Shown one piece after another: positions 16,991-22,397 of a DNA stretch of 22,397 bases (position 1 is its first letter; the number at the start of each line of letters is the position of its first letter). The position numbers and the translations under genes were made by a program. The stretch is from Chara braunii (lineage: Eukaryota; Streptophyta; Charophyceae; Charales; Characeae): positions 510,949-533,345 of the forward strand of contig BFEA01000235.1 in assembly GCA_003427395.1 (NCBI GenBank). The letters run 5' to 3'. Below the pieces are notes generated by a model. It worked only from the letters and a program-made list of their open reading frames with translations. It was not told the origin of the DNA and ran no database searches.

Positions 16991-18170
16991 AAGGGGCGCA
17001 AAAGAGATACATGGAACACATCATGTAAGTTAGCGCGGTACATGGAATTGGGGAGCTTCAATTTGAAGCTCACCGGACAATCATGATTGGGTCCGGCAGG
17101 TGCAAGAATGGTGCATGGTCCAATGTATCAACGTCTGAATTTCCGAAGTGTGTCAACTTCGGGCTGGAAGTGACGTGCGTCGACAAGAACCTCGTCGTCA
17201 ACTTTGAAAGGATGGTCGATGCGAGAGCGGTTAGCGCGAGTGGCCATGCGAGTCTGGGAGTTAGCAATGCTCTCGTGAGCCTTGCTAAGGAGCACATCCA
17301 TCTCCTTTACCCAATCATTGAGGGCATGGCATTTGGTGTCGGAATGGATCTGAGATGGATGAAGAAGGTCAGATGGGACACGGGGATGGTATCCCAAGTC
17401 ACGGTAGTAAGGAGAAATGTCAGTGGCAAGAGAAATAACATGGTTATAAGCAATCTCTGCGTGAGCAAGATGCAGATCCCAATCAGAGTCATTCTCAACA
17501 AACTTCTTGACGATACTCCCAAGAGTTTTGTTGGTGACCTCGGTCTGTCCATCTGACTGGGGGTGATAGGAGGAGGAGAGGCGCAACTCGGAGCCATAGA
17601 TCTCATGGAGTCCACGCCAGAAATGGGAAGTGAAGCGGGGATCGCGATCAGAGACGATGCTAGTAGGGAGACCGTGATGGATGGCAATACGGTTGAAGTA
17701 TAGGGAGGCGATGTCTTTGGCTGAACTAGCATACTTGCAAGGGAGAAAGTGAGCATGCTTAGTCAACCGACAGACAACGACAAAGATGGCATCGTGGCCT
17801 CGTGGGGTAAAGGGACAAAGAGGACCAATGAAGTCCATGGAGACAGAAGTCCAACGCTGAGTAGGGATGGGTAAGGGCTGAAGAAGACCATAGGGGAGGT
17901 GGTTGGGAATGTTGGCCTCCTGGCAGATCCTGCAGGTGCGAACATACTCCTTAGTGAAAGGACGACGGTGCTCCCAGTAGTAATAGCGGTAGAGGCGGTC
18001 AAGTGTCTTGAAGACACCGAGATGACCAGCGGCGCGCTAGTCGTGACACTCAGCGACAGCCCGAACGCGGAGCTGGCCAGTAGAAGGCACACATAAGCGA
18101 GGAGTACGGGTACCTTGGCGACCAAGCCAGTATAGGAGTCCAGAGGGATCAAGTTGGAAGTTAGGGACGG
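16991..18170 (-). pseudogene. pol: Gypsy integrase, two stops
   Basis: The N-terminal zinc domain spans the stop at 18037: ECHD before it, AAGHLG and CRICQ after it, giving the HHCC set. The core frame starting at 17838 shows the triad D2 (MDFIGP), D64 (VSDRDPRF) and E100 (GQTEVTN), with exactly 35 residues between the last two. After TGA 17128 (expected CGA, as RYIGP is common here) come YIGPCTI, VSFKLKLP and VFHVSLLRPF, the usual GPF-like module leading to the chromodomain. All catalytic residues are intact; the stops alone would block translation. Confidence 0.9.
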
Positions 18171-19023
18171 ACTTACCAGCCTGTAGGTCAGCGTAGATGG
18201 AATGAAACTCAGGGCACTGGGTGTATGCGCGGCCATACTCGTCCAGAAAGGCGAGGTGGATGGTGGGAGCTAAGATAGCAGATAGCTGACGATCCTCGCA
18301 TTGAAGGTCGGGGCGGCGGGATAAGGCATCTACAACACGATTGCTTTCGCCAGAAATCTTCTTGATGGTGAAGTCGAACTCCGAGAGGTCACGCCACCAA
18401 CGAGCCTGGCGAGAAGTGAGCTTAGGCTTCGTCTGGAAGGCGGCGAGGACAGAGTTGTCCGTCAAAACGGTGAAAGAATGACCGTGCAAATGATGACGCC
18501 ACTTCTTAACAGTGTAGACCAGCGCAAGGACCTCACGCTCATCGGCAGTGTAGTTACGCTCAACAGGAAGTAGCTATCGAAATAGATAAGCAACCGGACA
18601 CTCTCCATCGCGAGACTCGACTGTACCGTCATCAGCGACGTCAGGAATATAAGGGGGTGGGGCCCCTCGGGGGGTGGGCTCGATGGGTGCAAGATGAGCC
18701 GCAGTTGCTGGAGGTGGAGGAGGGAAACGAGGAATGTGAGGGAGACGAGACTCTGTGGAATCGGGAGAAGTAGAGGGGGCTGGATAGATCTGGGAGAGAA
18801 CAGCTCCAATAGCGAAGTCAGATGCGTCGGTGGTGACGATGAATGGACGCGAGTAGTCGGGTAAGTGTAAGACAGGAGCTGACGTGACAAGCCGCTTGAG
18901 AGAGCGGAAAGCATCCTCGTGAGTCGGGATCCAATGAAAAGGTAGACGTCCGCGGGTCAGGGGGGTAAGCTGGGAAGAATACCGCGTGTAGTTTTTAAGA
19001 AAATGACCATAGTAGTTGGTCAA
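18171..19023 (-). pseudogene. pol: RNase H with proline-rich insertion
   Basis: Degrades RNA in the RNA-DNA hybrid. From 19023 the thumb (LTNYYGHFLKNY) leads to D66 in TTDASDFAIGAVLSQ. Here the normal protein would continue directly to PVAYFSR; instead about 58 residues rich in P, S, T and A (nucleotides about 18609-18783) intervene before CPVAYLFR. A TAG at 18574 follows. The rest is canonical: ERNYTADEREVLA (catalytic Glu), LTDNS (Asp) and NRVVDALSRRP (last Asp). A tether segment then runs to the integrase. Apart from the stop and the insertion, the domain is complete. Confidence 0.85.
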
Positions 19024-19846
19024 CCCAAGGAAACTACGCAGCGCAGGAAGAGAGGTAGGAGTGGGTCAGTCGACAATGGCCTGAATCTTCGAGTCGTCCA
19101 TGTGGAGTCCGTGCTCGGAGACCTGATGCCCAAGGAAGTCGACTTTGGGTTGAGCGAAGTGGCATTTGGAGAGCTTCGCATAAAACCCATGGTCGCGTAA
19201 TCGCTGGAGGATAGTGCGGAGGTGGGTCAGATGCTCCTCTAAGGTACGACTGTACACCAGGATGTCGTCGATGTAGACTAGAACCGAGTCCTCAAGAAGG
19301 TCTTGGAACATCGTGTTCATAGCCGTCTGGAAGGTGCCAGGGGCATTACGAGGACCGAAAGGCATGACGGCAAACTCGTAGTGCCCAAAACGAGAACGGA
19401 AAGTGGTCTTAGGCTGGTCCTCCTCGGCTACGCGGATCTGGTGATATCCGCTACGAAGATCGATCTTCGTGAAGAAGTGGTGGCCTGAGAGGCGGTCGAA
19501 CAGATCATCCGCACGAGGCATAGGGCAACTGTTTCTGACCGTATACTCGTTGAGACCGCGGTAATCGAGGCAGAGGCGGAGAGTGTCATCCTTCTTGCAA
19601 TCGAAGAGGACAGGTGCACTTCATGGGGACGTACTCGGTTTAATGAAGCCCTGACGAAGTAGCTCGTCAATTTGGCGTTTAAGTTCCTAGGCTTCGAGGA
19701 CCGAGAGGCGATATGGGGCGCGATGCTGAATACGGTAGTTGGGTTCGAGCCGGATGTGGTGCTCGATATCGCGCATAGGAGGAATGCTGCTATAAGAGAC
19801 GGTCGGAGGAAAAACATCGCGATACTCGCGAAGGAAGGCTGCAACG
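19024..19846 (-). pseudogene. pol: Gypsy reverse transcriptase, three stops
   Basis: Starts with EYRDVFP and PYRLS, then ELKRQIDELL, FIKPSTSP, LDYRGLNEYT, and in the frame from 19521 D21 (KIDLRSGYHQI), MPFGPRNAPGTFQ, and D85/D86 in VYIDDILVYS. Thus all three polymerase aspartates are present. In-frame stops are at 19687 (TAG before ELKRQ), 19621 (TGA where SPW is expected) and 19066 (TGA where VDWP is expected). Each is one transition from the family residue. The domain is otherwise full length and closely follows the chromovirus pattern. Confidence 0.9.
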
Positions 19847-20765
19847 CTAGGCTGCAAAGTCGATAGGAGGTTGTCAAACTCCTCGGCTGTAGCGGCGTCT
19901 GAAGCAGGGGTGGAAGGAGTCGGTATGGGAATAGGTACTGATGGCGCCTCCGTGGAACAAGATGCAAGAAGGTGAGATAAGGTAGCAGGGGTGGAGGGGG
20001 TTGAGGGGGCTGAAGGATTAGGAGGCTCGGGAGGCTCAGGGAGTGGTGGGTCGAGCTCGACCAACTCAGCGTCCTGATGCATAGAGTTACAGACAAGGNG
20101 ATCCGTGATGTCGACAATGTAGAGTTCGGCATCAGGCTGACGAATGATGTGGTGGAACTGAGTTGGTGTCAAGATGGCAATATTGACAGGAGAGGGGGGT
20201 GTAGAGTCCGATTTGCCCAACAACGGAATACGGTACTGCTTCCCATCCTTGGTGTCGAGGACGAGGTCGTTGTGGGTCCAATCGGGGCCAGCATGAGCGA
20301 ACTGATGGGAGTAGGCAGTGCCGAGAACAAGATCATATAGGGTTTCCATGACGTCAAAGGTCCACTGGTCATGGAACAGAGGGGCCTTGCGAAGGCTGTG
20401 GGGCATCCGTAAGGGGAAGGAGAATGGAAGATCAGGCACCACTGAATCGATGAATGATTTGGCCTCATTCTCGCCAAGCGTGACAGTGACAGTGGAAGGG
20501 TAGGCGGATGTATAGAGAGATGCCTCCTTAACTACGCGAGGATGAATGAAGTCGCCAGTAGAGCCAGAGTCCCATAGTGCGCGATACACTCTAGTAGAGG
20601 TCCCGAGGCGCACTGGAATAATCGGTAAGGTGCGGTCGGCGTTGTGTAGGCGCTGAGACATTGCGGACAGGGTGCGCTCTTTAAGGCGGAGACGTTCCTG
20701 GTGGACCTTAACACACTCAAGGTCCAGGAAGTCAATGATATCCTCGTCTGCAATGAGGGAAGCAC
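19847..20765 (-). pseudogene. pol: Retroviral-type aspartic protease and spacer
   Basis: Cleaves the gag-pol polyprotein. The catalytic aspartate is at 20569-20571 in ALWDSGSTGDFIH, preceded by LPIIPVRLG and followed by an expected flap region with SLYTSAYPSTVTVTLG. The usual downstream ILG motif is seen as DLVLGTAYSHQ. After about 19,990 the sequence becomes a Pro/Ser/Thr-rich spacer (PLPEPPEPPNPS), then the start of reverse transcriptase. Base 20099 is ambiguous, leaving one codon unknown. The frame is open from 20868 to 19687. Confidence 0.8.
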
Positions 20766-21079
20766 TGCAGCGTGCCGTGCTCTTCAGCACTCCTAGTAGG
20801 AGGGCGAGGAGGAGGAGGATCATGAGGGACACTAGGCGAAGAAGTGGAGGCACTGGAGAATGGGTCAACGACGCTAGAAGCGACCAACGATGATGTCAGG
20901 TCCAAGTCCTCAGAAAGAGTAGCAAGTGGGGCGAAGGTAGAATCGCGGGCGGGTATGCCTGCTACTGTGGGAGGATCAGCGGGGCAGGAGATCGCCGCTC
21001 GGTGGCTAAGGGGCTGGAGGTCGAGACGAGGGGAACAGCCTGAGGGTGAGCCTCCTGTGCAAAGTGACTCTGGAGGGTG
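20766..21079 (-). pseudogene. Gag-protease linker with probable double frameshift
   Basis: Continuing the gag frame gives a leucine-rich segment with two stops near 20980 and 20890, while the neighbouring frame reads a typical Ser/Pro/Asp linker (PPTVAGIPARDS, LSEDLDLTSS, PHDPPPPRPP) without stops. Both flanks (zinc knuckle and protease) are in the original frame. The simplest explanation is a pair of compensating single-base indels. Low-complexity linkers tolerate such changes, but the exact sites cannot be fixed from one copy. Confidence 0.5.
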
Positions 21080-22397
21080 TCTGCGTACGGGCAGGTAGAG
21101 GAGGTATGACCGACGAGGCGGCAGCGGGTGCAGATGCCTCGTGTGCGAAGGTCCTAACTCTCGGCGATGGTCAGGCGGCTGCGAGGGAACACAAAGCCCG
21201 CTGGGAGGGGTAGTTGAGTGGCCATAGAGCGAGTCCTGGAGGATGAAGGCTGACGTCGGAAGAGGGCGGAAAGGGCCCGGACAAGACGGTCGTCATGGGA
21301 AGAGGCGTCATCCTCCGTGGGGGACTGAGGGTCGGTTCCCTGATCGGGGTCACTCGCAGAGTCATCTGAGGCAGTGCCATCATCAATGCTCGACGGGTGA
21401 CGAAGCAGCGCATGCAAGCGACGAGAGAGGGATCGTCTAGAGCCTCTACGAGGGCCACGACGGTATGTGGAGGACTGTCGAGGCTGGGAGGGGCGAGAGG
21501 CTGCAGTAGTAGCAAAGTGGGAAGAGGCGGGCTGAGACGGGGGGGCAACTAGTGGGGCATAAGTGAGATGAATGGCCCGAGCAATGTTGAAAGCCTCTGG
21601 CAAGGTGGGGATCGAATATGCCAGCATCTGCAGCTGGAATGACTGGGGTAGGCCTGCCCGAAATCGTTGGATCATGGCGTCCTCGGATATGGCTGTGATG
21701 GGAATCTGGGCGCGTACACGGTGGAATGCCGTGATGTATGACTCTAAGGCATTATTGCCACCAAGTCATCTGATCTCAGCCACACGAATAATCGGGTCGC
21801 GGGTGGGCGCAGGGCGAGAAAACTACTGCTGAAGGAAGTCGCGAAACTCGGGGTAAGACGTGCCCTCATGTACGCCGCGTTGTGAGCGGAGGGCGAGGAA
21901 GTCGCGCCAGGTGGAGGTTGCACGGCCTGTAAAGCGAGAGGGCATCTCAACGGGCCACAGTTCCATGGCAACACCATGGTAGTGAAGCTGCTCCTCAGGA
22001 GTAGTGATCCATCCTTGGAGCTCGGAGGACCTGCCGTCAAACTGTGGAAGGTGATCCCGTCGAAACTGTGGAACATAGGTTGGTGGCTGATAGTGGGTAG
22101 GGAGAGGGAGAGACGATTGTGACAAGAGGACATAGGAAGTAGTGGCACCAGCAGAACCACTCGAAAGAGCGGGGAGTCGGGGTAAAGGTCCATGACACAT
22201 CGTGGTGGCTGGTGGTGGGAGTGATAAATGCATCGCAGCGGGCTGTGTCTGATGTTGTCGATAGATGAAAGGGGCAGCAGGTTGTGTCAAGAGGTGGGGA
22301 GGTAGGGGTTGACCTCCTTGGAGTAGGCGGATGTGATCATGGGCCAGGGTGAGCTGGCGTTGGAGCTCGGCATTCTGTGTCCTGGGTGTGGGGGGGG
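21080..22397 (-). pseudogene. gag: Gag polyprotein with CCHC zinc knuckle, partial
   Basis: Forms the element's nucleocapsid particle and packages its RNA. The frame is already open at the window edge with a short coiled-coil-like segment (NAELQRQLTLAHDH), then a Pro/Gln-rich region, and a capsid-like core (PQFDGRSSELQGW, ATSTWRDFLALR, YPEFRDFLQQ; then NNALESYITAFHRVRAQIP, MIQRFRAGLP, EAFNIARAI). A Ser/Arg-rich stretch follows, and a zinc knuckle CTRCRLVGHTSSTC in the exact C-x2-C-x4-H-x4-C spacing at about 21100-21140. Stops at 21823 (TAG), 21766 (TGA) and 21154 (TAG) break it. The true start is outside the window. Confidence 0.85.

Larger units (their letters stand above)
16530..22397 (-). 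mobile_element. Chromovirus-like Ty3/gypsy retrotransposon, 5' end cut by window
   Basis: Reads right to left: gag, protease, reverse transcriptase, RNase H, integrase, chromodomain. From the right edge to about 17000 almost everything is in one frame, so gag and pol were one polyprotein. Nine in-frame stops interrupt it (lowest base of each: 21823, 21766, 21154, 19687, 19621, 19066, 18574, 18037, 17128). At the positions where the family residue is known (W in SPW, W in VDWP, Q before ELKRQ, R before YIGP), each is one C-to-T or G-to-A change from the expected codon. The coding strand is pyrimidine-rich. Base 20099 is ambiguous. The 5' LTR and gag start lie outside the window. Confidence 0.9.

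Noticed and set aside
17083-17556. Plus-strand 157-codon frame over the integrase
   Set aside because: It is the complement of the integrase coding sequence, which has the D-D35-E motif on the minus strand.

Overview
The window looks like repeat-rich accessory DNA from a large eukaryotic genome. It holds remains of two unrelated Ty3/gypsy LTR retrotransposons, a series of small decayed ORFs that resemble one another, one foldback element, and many simple and tandem repeats. No bacterial-type operon, tRNA, rRNA or intact host housekeeping gene was recognised. The best lineage clue is a primer-binding site at 8529-8546, complementary (16 of 18) to the 3' end of a plant-type tRNA-Asp. This is the primer used by plant Tat/Athila elements. 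With the chromodomain gypsy element and the repeat load, it suggests a streptophyte, perhaps a charophyte alga such as Chara. A fungus is not excluded, because the plus-strand pol also resembles a gypsy type common in basidiomycetes. This assignment is inference.

Layout. 1-1880: GC-rich DNA with short hairpins, purine tracts and ATT microsatellites. 1885-2343: one acidic hypothetical ORF. 2344-5087: mostly featureless, purine-rich, with one weak decayed ORF (4000-4320). 5088-5426: a 339-bp near-perfect inverted repeat around a T21 core, flanked by GAGG on both sides. 5968-9968: an array of short paralogous ORFs in AATCAG-rich spacers; at least four (7408-7956, 8870-9283, 9273-9632, 9758-9968) share one protein pattern, and a second pair (5968-6285, 6889-7143) is similar to each other. 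8529-12797: plus-strand gypsy remnant with primer-binding site, truncated reverse transcriptase, RNase H and integrase; no conventional gag was seen, and array ORFs sit in its place. 12798-15300: diverged tandem repeats, hairpins and a long (TG)n(AG)n microsatellite. 16530-22397: minus-strand chromovirus-like gypsy element reading from the right edge: gag with zinc knuckle, protease, reverse transcriptase, RNase H, integrase, chromodomain.

Both elements keep most catalytic motifs but carry many in-frame stops. Where family conservation predicts the original residue, the stop fits a C-to-T or G-to-A change (CAG/CAA/CGA/TGG to stop). The minus-strand gag-pol stays in one frame for about 5 kb despite nine such stops, so it was a single polyprotein that decayed recently, mostly by point transitions. 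The plus-strand pol also has a one-base insertion at 10494.

Most noteworthy is the array of paralogous small ORFs next to, and partly fused to, the plus-strand pol. I do not recognise the family.
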